Source: Fimbriimonadia bacterium (lineage in GTDB: Bacteria; Armatimonadota; Fimbriimonadia; Fimbriimonadales; GBS-DC). From it: a DNA stretch of 46,262 bases. Made by a program: the position numbers and the translations under genes. The stretch spans positions 1 through 46,262 of the forward strand of contig JAHCHP010000024.1 in assembly GCA_026129765.1 (NCBI GenBank). The letters are read 5' to 3'. Under the pieces are notes generated by a model. The model searched no databases, was not told the DNA's origin, and saw only the letters and a program-made list of their open reading frames with translations. This document shows positions 25,526 to 33,708 of the stretch, in pieces; position 1 is the stretch's first letter, and every line of letters begins with the position of its first letter.

Positions 25526-25693
25526 ATGAAGCGATATTCTACCAAGATAGCTTTGGGGTACAGGTGGCAGGGGATTTCAATCCACATGCGCCCGCGCAAC
25601 CGTTGTCGGAGTATAAGGGGAGTTGCCTGCCGACGGAGGCTCTTTTCTTGGCAGATGTTTGCTGAAGAACGCAAACAAAGGCTCGTTTTCTAA
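25526..25693 (+). CDS. possible 55-residue basic small protein
   Basis: ATG 25526 has GAGG at 25516-25519 with a 6-base gap and follows the promoter at 25454-25483. The product is strongly basic (MKRYSTKIALGYRWQGISIH, then RPRNRCRR and CRRRLFSWQ). I recognise no family. The G+C-rich frame could be chance, and the promoter may serve an RNA instead. Confidence 0.3.
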   Translation: MKRYSTKIALGYRWQGISIHMRPRNRCRSIRGVACRRRLFSWQMFAEERKQRLVF

Positions 25694-25739
25694 CCACATG
25701 CTGACCGCTTAAGTCTGTATTGGCTGAGCCGCCCTGGGG

Positions 25740-25882
25740 CTACTTTGCCGCCCCTCGGCGCGAATTCTTTCGTGGTTCACCTAAATCAGGTCTCTCAAAA
25801 CTTCAACAGCAGACCCTTCGGCTTCGCTCAGGGTGACATCGCCGTTGTCATGCCGAGCGCACCGGAGGCATCTGCTTTCTGA
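25740..25882. repeat. dispersed repeat cluster upstream of pckA
   Basis: GGCGCGAATTCTTTCGTGGT near 25757 matches the unit at 8423. AGCAGACCCTTCGGCTTCGC at 25808 and the reverse form GTCATGCCGAGCGCACCGGA at 25848 belong to the CHPERSEGS family. The wider gap 25694-25980 otherwise holds a -10-like TACAAT at 25920-25925 and the GGAGAAG site of pckA. Confidence 0.6.
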
Positions 25883-25980
25883 TAATGGCGTCTTTGCCTG
25901 CCGAACATGAAGAATCGGGTACAATTTATGCCAGCGTTCTCGTTTTGAGAACAATGAGGTTCAAGCCCGGAGAAGAACGC

Positions 25981-27534
25981 ATGACAACCCTTGAAAAAAC
26001 CATTAGTGAACGCAGTGTTACGAGCGATTTTTTGAAATATGCCTCTCAGGTTTACCATAATCTGTCGCCTGCCACTTTGATTGAACACGCCATTCAGCGC
26101 GGCGAAGGTCAGCTGGCAGCCAACGGCGCATTTAATGCCAGCACTGGCAAACATACAGGTCGTTCCCCCAAAGACAAGTATGTGGTGCGCGATGGCGAAG
26201 TGGATGAGTTAATCGCATGGGGCGCGGTGAATCAGCCGATGGAACCCGAAGTGTTTGACCGCCTGATGGCGCGCGCGCTGGCATATGTCCAGAACCGCCC
26301 CCTCTATGTGCAGGATTGCTTTGTGGGCGCGGATCCACGCCATCGCCTCTCAGTTCGAGTGATCACCGAGTTTGCCTGGCATAACCTGTTCGCGCAGCAA
26401 CTGTTTGTCCGTCCGACCCCGGACGAGCGCGTCGATTTCCAACCGCAAGTGGTCGTTCTGGATGTGCCAGGTTTGCGAATGGACCCCGAATGTGACGGCA
26501 CGCGCTCCGAAACGGTGATCGCGATGGATTTAAGCGCGGGCTATGTGTTGATTGCTGGCACCGCCTACGCGGGCGAAATCAAGAAATCGATCTTCTCGAT
26601 AATGAACTTTTGGTTGCCTCAGAAAGGCATTTTCCCTATGCATTGCGCTGCCAACCAAGGCGCAGCGGGCGATGTCGCGCTTTTCTTTGGTCTGAGCGGT
26701 ACTGGGAAGACCTCGCTTTCCGCTGATCCGAGCCGCCCCTTGATTGGCGATGATGAACATGGCTGGAGCGATGAGGGCGTTTTCAATTTTGAAGGGGGTT
26801 GCTACGCAAAGTGCATTCGCTTGTCGGAGAAGTATGAACCAGACATCTGGAATGCGATTCGTTTCGGCAGCGTGTTGGAAAATGTGGTGATAGCCCCCGA
26901 TACGCGCATTCCCGATTATGATGATTCCTCCATCACCGAGAACACGCGCGCCGCGTATCCCCTGACCTATATTCAGAACGCGCTGGAGCCGAGCGTGGGC
27001 GGGCATCCGCTCAATATTTTCTTCTTGACTTGCGATGCGTTTGGCGTGCTACCTCCGATTTCTAAACTGACGACTGAGCAGGCGATGGAGCAGTTCCTCT
27101 TGGGTTATACCGCGAAAGTCGCCGGAACGGAAGTCGGCGTGACGGAACCGGAAATGACCTTCAGCACCTGCTTCGGTTCGCCCTTCTTACCGCTGCCCCC
27201 CAAAGAGTATGCGCGCTTGCTGGGCGAAAAATTGAACCAGCACCCGGCGCAGGTGTGGCTGGTCAATACCGGCTGGACGGGCGGCGCGTATGGAACCGGG
27301 TCGCGTATTTCCATTCAATATACGCGCGCTTTGATCCATGCCGCGCTGGACGGCAGCCTGAAGCATGTGGAGACGCAGTTAGACCCGTTCTTTGGGCTTC
27401 ATGTGCCGGTTTCTTGTCCGGGCGTCCCCAGCGAAATCTTGCAGCCCCGCCAGACTTGGCAAGACCCTGCCGCGTATGACGCGCAGGCGCAGAGGCTGGC
27501 AGAGGAGTGGGCGAAACGGATCGGCGCGCACTAA
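25981..27534 (+). CDS. pckA: phosphoenolpyruvate carboxykinase (ATP)
   Basis: A 517-residue cytoplasmic enzyme converting oxaloacetate and ATP to phosphoenolpyruvate, CO2 and ADP, the first committed step of gluconeogenesis. TGKTSLSADP within GLSGTGKTS (near residue 238) is the ATP P-loop. GDDEHGW holds the metal-binding Asp pair. GRSPKDKYVV near 60 binds oxaloacetate, and NTGWTGGAYGTGSRI lies near the C-terminus. Length and motifs match the ATP-dependent form rather than the GTP form. ATG 25981 has GGAGAAG five bases upstream; the frame is open to 25885 but lacks a better start. Confidence 0.96.
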   Translation: MTTLEKTISERSVTSDFLKYASQVYHNLSPATLIEHAIQRGEGQLAANGAFNASTGKHTGRSPKDKYVVRDGEVDELIAWGAVNQPMEPEVFDRLMARALAYVQNRPLYVQDCFVGADPRHRLSVRVITEFAWHNLFAQQLFVRPTPDERVDFQPQVVVLDVPGLRMDPECDGTRSETVIAMDLSAGYVLIAGTAYAGEIKKSIFSIMNFWLPQKGIFPMHCAANQGAAGDVALFFGLSGTGKTSLSADPSRPLIGDDEHGWSDEGVFNFEGGCYAKCIRLSEKYEPDIWNAIRFGSVLENVVIAPDTRIPDYDDSSITENTRAAYPLTYIQNALEPSVGGHPLNIFFLTCDAFGVLPPISKLTTEQAMEQFLLGYTAKVAGTEVGVTEPEMTFSTCFGSPFLPLPPKEYARLLGEKLNQHPAQVWLVNTGWTGGAYGTGSRISIQYTRALIHAALDGSLKHVETQLDPFFGLHVPVSCPGVPSEILQPRQTWQDPAAYDAQAQRLAEEWAKRIGAH

Positions 27535-27570
27535 CGGGGAACCTTTCGGTTCGAAAAAACGTTTTACTGT

Positions 27571-28248
27571 ATGCTTATGAAAACGCACATGATTTTTACG
27601 GCGGTCAGTTTGGCAGCCCTGTCGGGCGCGCTGCTGATCGGGTCTTCAGGAGGTTCCCGCATGTTTTCTCAGAAGCAAACGGCAAATAAAGAGACCGTTT
27701 CTCAGATCGGCACTCGCCCCGGCGATATTGGCAAAAGCGCGGATATCGACAAGTCGGCTTCAGAACGCGGTCATGCGCTGGCAGTCTTTGGCGCGGGCTG
27801 TTTTTGGGGCGTGGAAGCGGAATACCGGCATTTGCCGGGCGTGATCGCGACGGCGGTCGGCTACACGGGCGGCAAGATTGAAAATCCCACCTATAAGCAA
27901 GTTTGCAGCGACACGACCGGTCATGCGGAAGCGGTTTTGATTGAGTATGACCCTAAGAAGGTTTCTTATGAGCAATTGCTGGAACTGTTGTTTGAAATTC
28001 ATGATCCCACCACCCCCAACCGTCAAGGCGTCGATATTGGTTCGCAGTATCGCAGCGCGATTTTCTATCGCAATCCGGAGCAAGAAAAGATCGCGCGCGC
28101 CTTTGTCGCGAAACAGGAAAAGAGCGGTCAGTTCCGTCGTCCGATCGTCACGCAAATTGAGCCTGCCGCCACCTTCTATATGGCAGAGGATTATCATCAG
28201 CAGTATCACGAAAAAACGGGGACTGCCTCGTGCATAATCCGGCGGTAA
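27571..28248 (+). CDS. msrA: peptide methionine sulfoxide reductase MsrA, exported
   Basis: A 225-residue enzyme that reduces methionine-S-sulfoxide in proteins. The catalytic motif is FGAGCFWGVE with Cys77 (numbered from ATG 27571). YTGG, THAEAV-like GHAEAVLIEY and DIGSQYRSAIFY follow in family order, and Cys221 near the end (TASCIIRR) can resolve the sulfenate. An N-terminal segment (MIFTAVSLAALSGALLIGSS) and a linker of about 40 residues indicate export or anchoring outside the membrane. ATG 27577 is an equally possible start; neither has a ribosome binding site. It follows pckA by 36 bases. Confidence 0.93.
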   Translation: MLMKTHMIFTAVSLAALSGALLIGSSGGSRMFSQKQTANKETVSQIGTRPGDIGKSADIDKSASERGHALAVFGAGCFWGVEAEYRHLPGVIATAVGYTGGKIENPTYKQVCSDTTGHAEAVLIEYDPKKVSYEQLLELLFEIHDPTTPNRQGVDIGSQYRSAIFYRNPEQEKIARAFVAKQEKSGQFRRPIVTQIEPAATFYMAEDYHQQYHEKTGTASCIIRR

Positions 28249-28296
28249 TTTTTGTGCTGTAGGCAGGATTTTGGCGGTTGGCTCTCAAAATTATAG

Positions 28297-29754
28297 ATGA
28301 TGGGAAACCAACCGCCACAGAATGAAGAGTTGCTTGCGCTGACCCGGCGCCATTTTTTCCGGGTTTGCGGCTATGGCATCGGCTCACTGGCATTGACCTC
28401 TTTGTTGAACGAATCGTTGTTCGCCGCCGACTCGAAGCATTTACTCGCGCCCCAAAAGCCTCATTTCCAACCGAAAGCGAAACGGGTGATCTTTATGTTT
28501 ATGGCGGGCGCGCCGTCCCAAATTGATTTGTTTGACCCCAAGCCGAAACTGCAGGCGCATAATGGTCAACCCATTCCCGAAGAGATCGTCAAAGGCGAAC
28601 GGTTTGCCTTTATCAAAGGCACGCCGAAACTGTTGGGGTCGCCTTATAAGTTCCAAAAGTATGGGCAGTCGGGTCAAGAGATTTCGGAATTGCTGCCCCA
28701 TTTAGGGCGTATTGCCGATGACATCACGATTATCCGTTCGATGCAGACGGACCAATTCAATCACGCCCCCGCGCAGATATTCATGAACACGGGACATCAG
28801 TTGCCGGGACGCCCCAGTATGGGTTCTTGGCTGACGTATGGTTTAGGCAGCGAGAGCCGGGACCTGCCGGGGTTTGTGGTGCTTATTTCCGGGCAGAACC
28901 GACCCGATGGGGGACATTCATGCTGGAGCAGTGGTTTTCTGCCGACGCTTTATCAGGGCGTAGAGTTTCGTTCGAAGGGCGAGCCGGTTTTGTTTGTAGA
29001 GAATCCGGAAGGTGTGCCAGCCGACGCTCGGCGCGCCTCGATTGACGCGATCCGCGATTTGAACGAGATGCGCCTGAAAAGTGTGAAAGACCCGGAAATT
29101 GAGACTCGCATTTCCAATTATGAACTGGCGTTTCGGATGCAGACCAGTGTGCCGGAGTTGATGGACATCAGCCAAGAACCGGAATCGGTTCGTCAACTGT
29201 ATGGCATTGAACCCGGCAAAGCGTCGTTTGCGAATAACTGCCTCTTGGCGCGCCGGTTGATTGAGCGCGGCGTTCGTTTTGTGCAGCTTTATCATCGGGG
29301 TTGGGATCATCATGGAACCAATCCGGGCGATGACATTGTGAGCCGGCTGCCCCAACTCTGCAAAGAGACGGATCAAGCGGCAGCTGCGCTGGTGATCGAT
29401 TTGAAACAGCGCGGGCTATTGGACGATACGATCGTGATTTGGGCAGGCGAATTTGGGCGTACCCCGATGAACGAAGAGCGTGACGGCTCGAAGTTTTTGG
29501 GGCGCGACCATCACCCGCGCGCGTTTAGCGTGTGGATGGCGGGCGGCGGCTTCAAACCGGGCATAACAGTGGGCGCGACGGATGAGTTGGGCTATAACGT
29601 GACGGAGATGCCGATCCATGTGCATGACTTGCATGCGACAATTCTTCATCAGTTAGGGGTGGATCACACGCGCCTGACCTACAAGTTCCAGGGGCGCAAT
29701 TTCCGTCTGACCGATGTTTTTGGGCATGTGGTTCCGCAGATTATCGGCAGCTGA
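28297..29754 (+). CDS. DUF1501 family protein with Tat-like signal
   Basis: A 485-residue exported protein of the alkaline-phosphatase/sulfatase superfamily. [20 protein letters not shown] near the N-terminus looks like a twin-arginine signal. Family phrases include [74 protein letters not shown] and GRDHHPRAF, the last three probably metal ligands. In Planctomycetes such genes usually pair with a DUF1549/DUF1553 gene; none is adjacent here. The substrate is unknown. It starts 48 bases after msrA with no ribosome binding site; an alternative ATG is three bases downstream. Confidence 0.88.
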   Translation: MMGNQPPQNEELLALTRRHFFRVCGYGIGSLALTSLLNESLFAADSKHLLAPQKPHFQPKAKRVIFMFMAGAPSQIDLFDPKPKLQAHNGQPIPEEIVKGERFAFIKGTPKLLGSPYKFQKYGQSGQEISELLPHLGRIADDITIIRSMQTDQFNHAPAQIFMNTGHQLPGRPSMGSWLTYGLGSESRDLPGFVVLISGQNRPDGGHSCWSSGFLPTLYQGVEFRSKGEPVLFVENPEGVPADARRASIDAIRDLNEMRLKSVKDPEIETRISNYELAFRMQTSVPELMDISQEPESVRQLYGIEPGKASFANNCLLARRLIERGVRFVQLYHRGWDHHGTNPGDDIVSRLPQLCKETDQAAAALVIDLKQRGLLDDTIVIWAGEFGRTPMNEERDGSKFLGRDHHPRAFSVWMAGGGFKPGITVGATDELGYNVTEMPIHVHDLHATILHQLGVDHTRLTYKFQGRNFRLTDVFGHVVPQIIGS

Positions 29755-29802
29755 GCGGGTTTTCGTGTTATAATATTAGCAGTTCTATAAGGAGGGAACT
29801 TC

Positions 29803-31227
29803 ATGAAAATAGTTCAAGGCTTTATTCAAGCGGATGGCTTCAGAAGAGGAGTAGCGATGGTGTGTTCCGCTTTTGTTTTAGGAGCCATGTTATCCTCAAC
29901 TGCCTATAGCGCAACCTACTATGTTTCTACGACGGGCAACAATGCGAATAATGGTTTGAGCTGGGCTGCCGCCAAGCAAACCGTTCAAGCCGCTTTGAAT
30001 TCCGCGACCCATGGCGACGAAATTCGCGTCGCGCAAGGCACTTACAACGAGCGCATCGCGATCAATCGCAATGTCGCTTTGAAAGGCGGTTATTTGGGTT
30101 CGGGCGGTGATCCCGATTCCCGCGACTCCAGCGCCTATCCCACGATTATAGATGGCGGTCAGTTGGGTTCGGTCATCCGGTTCTTGATTGACCCGGATGC
30201 GCGCATGCTGATCGAGGGATTCGTGATTCAGAATGGAAACTCTGTCTACGGAGGTGGAATTCAAGGGGGTGGCGGCTCGCCCATTATTCGTAATAATGTG
30301 ATTCGTAACAATATCGCTACCAGTGATGATGATTTCTACGTGGAAGGCTATGGCGGCGCGATTTATTTCTACGATGGATCCCCAAGAATCGAGCGAAACC
30401 ATTTTGAAAACAATGAGGTCTCGTATTCTGGCGACGCCTATGCGTTTTTGGCTGGCGGCGCGATTTTCTGCTATGAGGGCGATCCGGTGATTGCCAGCAA
30501 TACCTTTGTGAACAACCGCGCGCTTTATGTCGGTTTTGGAGATCAGGCTTCCGGCGCAGCGATTTATATCTACACGGGTGGCGCGAACGCGAAAATCATC
30601 AATAACCTCTTCGCAAGGAACTTTGCGGATGGAGAGGGCGCAGGCGTCTATGTTTATGAAGGTCAGTTGGCTTTCTACAACAACACTTTCGTCGGGAATG
30701 ATTCCTATGGGAATGGAACCGCGATTTCCACCTATGAGTGCGAATTGACCGTGGTGAACAACATTTTCGCCTTCAATCAAACGGGCATCTATTCGTTTAC
30801 TGGTGGAGGATTTGCTGATTACAACTGCGTTTACTTCAACGGGTTTTATGACTATGATGGCATCTTCGGTGGAGCGAACGATATCGCCGAAAACCCGCTG
30901 TTTGTCGATGTTGCGAATGGCGACTACCACTTAAGCGCAAACTCGCCGTGTATCGATGCGGGCGACAACAGTGTTGTGTTGGCGAACTGGATCGATATGG
31001 ATGGCGAAGCGCGTATCGTGGGCGGAGTCGTTGATATCGGCGCAGATGAGACCAGTCCCGGTGTTATAGGCGATGTGAATGGCGACGGCTGTGTGAATGA
31101 CAGTGATCTGTTGGCGGTGTTGTTTGCCTTTGGACAGATCGGCGGTGTTGAGGATTTGGATGGGAACGGAATCGTGGGAGATGGCGATCTTCTGCTCGTG
31201 CTGTTCAATTTCGGCAACGGCTGCTGA
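29803..31227 (+). CDS. secreted parallel beta-helix protein with dockerin-like tail
   Basis: A 474-residue exported protein. ATG 29803 has AAGGAGGG upstream, and TATAAT at 29769-29774 may be its -10. The signal region is VAMVCSAFVLGAMLSSTAYS. TYYVSTTGNNANNGLSWAAA, then TVQAALNSATHGDEIRVAQG, is the opening of DUF1565/pectate-lyase-like helices. Rungs such as GGAIYFYDGSPRIERNHFEN and GGAIFCYEGDPVIASNTFVN follow. ENPLFVDVANGDYHLSANSP and PCIDAGDN are the choice-of-anchor region. The tail reads DVNGDGCVNDSDLLAVLFAF and DLDGNGIVGDGDLLLVLFNF, ending GNGC, like the genes at 8486 and 11885. Probably binds or cleaves polysaccharide; unproven. Confidence 0.85.
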   Translation: MKIVQGFIQADGFRRGVAMVCSAFVLGAMLSSTAYSATYYVSTTGNNANNGLSWAAAKQTVQAALNSATHGDEIRVAQGTYNERIAINRNVALKGGYLGSGGDPDSRDSSAYPTIIDGGQLGSVIRFLIDPDARMLIEGFVIQNGNSVYGGGIQGGGGSPIIRNNVIRNNIATSDDDFYVEGYGGAIYFYDGSPRIERNHFENNEVSYSGDAYAFLAGGAIFCYEGDPVIASNTFVNNRALYVGFGDQASGAAIYIYTGGANAKIINNLFARNFADGEGAGVYVYEGQLAFYNNTFVGNDSYGNGTAISTYECELTVVNNIFAFNQTGIYSFTGGGFADYNCVYFNGFYDYDGIFGGANDIAENPLFVDVANGDYHLSANSPCIDAGDNSVVLANWIDMDGEARIVGGVVDIGADETSPGVIGDVNGDGCVNDSDLLAVLFAFGQIGGVEDLDGNGIVGDGDLLLVLFNFGNGC

Positions 31228-31250
31228 TGGATGAGTTGAATAAGGAAATT

Positions 31251-31274
31251 GGGGGTAAGAGTTTACCCCCTTTC
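31251..31274 (+). terminator. rho-independent terminator after the beta-helix gene
   Basis: GGGGGTAA (31251-31258), loop GAGT, TTACCCCC (31263-31270), then TTTCT. The stem is perfect and lies 23 bases after the stop codon. The T-run is short. Confidence 0.7.
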
Positions 31275-31288
31275 TGACCTAAATTCAA

Positions 31289-31322
31289 AAGGCAGATGCT
31301 TCGGCTGCGCTCGGCATGACAA
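31289..31322 (+). repeat. dispersed CHPERSEGS-type repeat
   Basis: AGGCAGATGCTTCGGCTGCG followed by CTCGGCATGACAAC matches the units near 203 and 8241. No gene signal. Confidence 0.55.
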
Positions 31323-31328
31323 CAAAGA

Positions 31329-31417
31329 GTAGGGGCAGACACATAGGTCTGCCCAAAAACAGGGCGACCAAGCGTGAGCGTCCCTACAAAAGGTCAGCCA
31401 CACAGGTCTGCCCCTAC
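31329..31417. repeat. 89-bp inverted-repeat (MITE-like) element
   Basis: GTAGGGGCAGAC (31329-31340) and GTCTGCCCCTAC (31406-31417) are perfect 12-bp inverted ends. Inside lie AGGTCTGCCC and GGGCGACCAAGCGTGAGCGT. Related fragments occur near 13095-13175. It lies in the gap between the beta-helix gene and lexA, just past the lexA stop. Confidence 0.55.
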
Positions 31418-31430
31418 CATTCTGGTTAAA

Positions 31431-32069
31431 TCAATAAACCATTTCTCCATAATCTCTCAGAAGACCGATGACCCTGCCGATGACTTGGGTATCGCTGGCA
31501 GGCGCGAAGATCGGCTCGTAGGCGGGGTTCGCGGCGACCAGTTTCACGAAGCCGTCCTCTGTGAAAAAGATTCGTTTGATCGTGGCGTCCTCGCCCACCA
31601 GAACCGCGACCAATTCGCCATTATAGGCGGTTTGCTGGGGTTTGATCACCACTAAGTCGCGGGGCATGATATGTTCGCCGACCATACTGTCGCCTTTGAC
31701 CCGGAGCAAGAAGGCTCCATCCACACTGCGCACCATTTCATTTGGCACGGGGATCAGGTCCTCAATATTCTCTTGTGCCAGCACCGGACTGCCTGCCGCG
31801 ATGGTTCCGACCAACGGCAAGAAGCTGACGCGGCTCATATCGGTCATGTAGGCGGGATGCACGACTTTGATAGAACGCGCTTGACTTCCTCGCACGATAT
31901 AGCCTTTGCGTTGCAGCGCGTCCAGATGGATCGCGACTCCTCGCAGACTGCGGATGCCGCCGACCCCCGTTTGGATTTCACGGAGGGTGGGCGGGAAGCC
32001 GTTTTCTCGCGCGTATTCAATTACAAAATCCAGAATTTGCTTTTGATTTCTTGTTAAGCCTTTTGCCAT
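31431..32069 (-). CDS. lexA: LexA SOS repressor
   Basis: A 212-residue repressor with an N-terminal winged helix (LTRNQKQILDFVIEYARENG, FPPTLREIQ) and a C-terminal S24 autoprotease. The Ala92-Gly93 bond in TIAAGSP is the expected cleavage site. Ser128 in VKGDSMVGEHI and Lys165 in ATIKRIFF form the catalytic dyad. It should repress DNA-repair genes until RecA filaments trigger self-cleavage. AGGAGA precedes ATG 32069 at good spacing, and a sigma-70 promoter lies at 32113-32142. recO is divergent, 95 bases away. The recognition helix (GGIRSLRGVAIHLDALQRKG) departs from the E. coli type, so the operator sequence may differ. Confidence 0.93.
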   Translation of the reverse strand: MAKGLTRNQKQILDFVIEYARENGFPPTLREIQTGVGGIRSLRGVAIHLDALQRKGYIVRGSQARSIKVVHPAYMTDMSRVSFLPLVGTIAAGSPVLAQENIEDLIPVPNEMVRSVDGAFLLRVKGDSMVGEHIMPRDLVVIKPQQTAYNGELVAVLVGEDATIKRIFFTEDGFVKLVAANPAYEPIFAPASDTQVIGRVIGLLRDYGEMVY

Positions 32070-32104
32070 TAGGTTCTCCTATCGATTCGTGTTCCACGAT
32101 GCCT

Positions 32105-32142
32105 GTAGAAAATTATACATCAATTTTTGTCTACAAGTCAAG
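32105..32142 (-). promoter_or_regulatory. lexA promoter with overlapping TGTAGA/TCTACA inverted repeat
   Basis: On the minus strand TTGACT (32142-32137), 18 bases, then TATAAT (32118-32113). TGTAGA at 32105-32110 and TCTACA at 32131-32136 form an inverted repeat with a 20-base centre that encloses the -10 and spacer. A LexA operator is the natural guess, for autoregulation and perhaps control of the divergent recO, whose TAAAAT box lies at 32154-32159. Confidence 0.6.
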
Positions 32143-32164
32143 TGTTTCGAGGTAAAATTTGATT

Positions 32165-32914
32165 GTGGCGCAAGAATCGGTTGTAGAATCGTTGATTTTG
32201 AGACGCTGGGCAAGCGGGGAAGCCGATAAACGGCTGAGTTTGCTCACTCGTGAACAGGGCAAAGTGTACGCTTTGGCGCGCGGCACGCGCAAAGCGACCA
32301 GCAAGATGAACAGTTTGACTGAGCCTCTTTCGCTGATCCGAACCCGCCTGATTGTGGGGAGAGCCAATATCATTCTGGCGCAACCCCAGCCCTTGAAAGC
32401 ATTCCCTCGCATGACCATGGACCTGGAGCGCCTAAGCAGCGCGCTCGCCCTCTGTGAATTATTGGATCGTATCCTGCCAGAAAGTCAACCTGATGACGCG
32501 CTTTTTGATTTTGTGGTCGATCTTTTGACCGCGATGGAGCGTCACCCTTACCCGCGCGCCTTGTTGGCGTGGGGGTTGTGGCACTTGCTGCGCGCGCTGG
32601 GGTATCATCCCCAAATGGAGGGGTGTATGGTTTGCTCTCAGCCTGTCAAGGGCAAGGTGGTCGCTTTGGATGCGGGCTTGGGGGGCGGTGTTTGTTCGCG
32701 CTGCTTGACCCATGCGCCGAAAGCGTTTCGTTTGGATGAGAAGGCTTGGGAGGAATTGGGGAGGTGGCTTTCTTCTGCTCAACCACCTCTTATTTTCGAA
32801 TCGGAGGATGTTTTACTTAATTTAGCGTGCCAATACGCCCAGCATCATTTAGAGGGCGCGTGGCGTTCGTTTGATTTTCTCAAGCGTTTCGATGCGCCTC
32901 GCGACCCCGTATAG
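32165..32914 (+). CDS. recO: DNA repair protein RecO
   Basis: A 249-residue recombination mediator that helps RecR load RecA on SSB-coated DNA. The N-terminal OB fold reads ESVVESLILRRWASGEADKR, LLTREQGKVYALARGTRKAT and MNSLTEPLSL. A helical region follows, then a zinc site with CMVCSQP and CSRC near residues 155-180. GTG 32165 is chosen, with TAAAAT (32154-32159) five bases upstream and no ribosome binding site; a TTG at 32159 is the alternative. The C-terminus overlaps the convergent PEP-CTERM gene by 70 bases. Divergence from lexA fits joint damage control. Confidence 0.88.
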   Translation: MAQESVVESLILRRWASGEADKRLSLLTREQGKVYALARGTRKATSKMNSLTEPLSLIRTRLIVGRANIILAQPQPLKAFPRMTMDLERLSSALALCELLDRILPESQPDDALFDFVVDLLTAMERHPYPRALLAWGLWHLLRALGYHPQMEGCMVCSQPVKGKVVALDAGLGGGVCSRCLTHAPKAFRLDEKAWEELGRWLSSAQPPLIFESEDVLLNLACQYAQHHLEGAWRSFDFLKRFDAPRDPV

Positions 32915-33708
32915 AGCGCGCTTAAGCCGACGGCTAATGCCAGCAGACTGGCAGGCTCCGGCACAGGCGGGCTGGGATTGGCGGGCGGCGTTCTGCCTTG
33001 GGTGATCGTGAACCCTAAGAGGGGCGCGAATGGAATGAACGCTGAAAATGGTGTTGTGGGACCGCCAGTCGCCACGAAAGGTGGCTCTGCAGGCACCACG
33101 GTTTCAGGCACGACCTCTGTCGGAAGTTCGGGCGCGTCTGCCACCACTTCGGGCATCGTGATTTCTGGGGTTGTGGTGGGAGGCACCACATCGCCCGCGA
33201 CCACTTCCGGTAAGTCGGCAAGGACATCGGTGGGTTCCAAGGCAATTTCTGGGGATGCCGCAGGATCGGCAACCGCGATGATCGCCACCGGAGGCGCAGC
33301 CGGAGTCAGCGTCAATGTGGTTTTCATCATGGGATTGCCACAGGAGACTTTCAGGACCGGTCGACCTTCTAAGTCGGCAAAGATGAGCGTCCCTTTTTTG
33401 AAGGTGAGGTTCTTCATTAAAATCTGCCCAGAACTGCGGACGTGGAACACGGTGTAGGTTCCGGTTTTCGGCAAGCGGGTCAAACGCAGATTTTGCTCAA
33501 AATAGTCAGCCAGCAAGTAGGCGTTTGTATTGTAATGGCGGGCGTAGCGCTGAGCCACCACCGGCTCTTTTCTGATTTGATCCGCTAACTCTTTGACGCT
33601 GCTCACGTGGCGAACCAAGAAGCTGTTCGGTTCCATTGCTCCACCGGACTTGCTCCAAGCCATCGCTAAACATAGAGTCATAGCAAGGATTACTACAAGG
33701 GCGCGCAT
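32845..33708 (-). CDS. secreted PEP-CTERM protein of unknown function
   Basis: A 287-residue exported protein with AGGAGGA before ATG 33708. Signal peptide: RALVVILAMTLCLAMAWSKS. Residues about 30-135 look folded (SSVKELADQIRKEPVVAQRY, YTVFHVRSSGQILMKNLTFK). About 140-240 is a Pro/Val/Thr/Glu-rich linker (VVPPTTTPEITMPEVVADAP). The tail is PVPEPASLLALAVGLSALYT followed by a basic run, the PEP-CTERM form, but with about 15 extra residues after the first basics. Its last 70 bases overlap the recO gene on the other strand. Confidence 0.8.
   Translation of the reverse strand: MRALVVILAMTLCLAMAWSKSGGAMEPNSFLVRHVSSVKELADQIRKEPVVAQRYARHYNTNAYLLADYFEQNLRLTRLPKTGTYTVFHVRSSGQILMKNLTFKKGTLIFADLEGRPVLKVSCGNPMMKTTLTLTPAAPPVAIIAVADPAASPEIALEPTDVLADLPEVVAGDVVPPTTTPEITMPEVVADAPELPTEVVPETVVPAEPPFVATGGPTTPFSAFIPFAPLLGFTITQGRTPPANPSPPVPEPASLLALAVGLSALYTGSRGASKRLRKSNERHAPSK

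Noticed and set aside
25297..25674. Minus-strand frame of 125 codons between alaX and the repeat cluster
   Set aside because: Overlaps the alaX N-terminus in another frame and has no ribosome binding site or recognisable content.
29896..30930. Long antisense frame (344 codons) within the beta-helix gene
   Set aside because: Shadow of a repetitive coding sequence; no start signal, and the sense product has clear signal peptide, fold and tail.
30924..31217. Antisense frame over the dockerin-like tail
   Set aside because: Mirror of the calcium-loop codons; the same shadow appears behind the other EF-hand tails.
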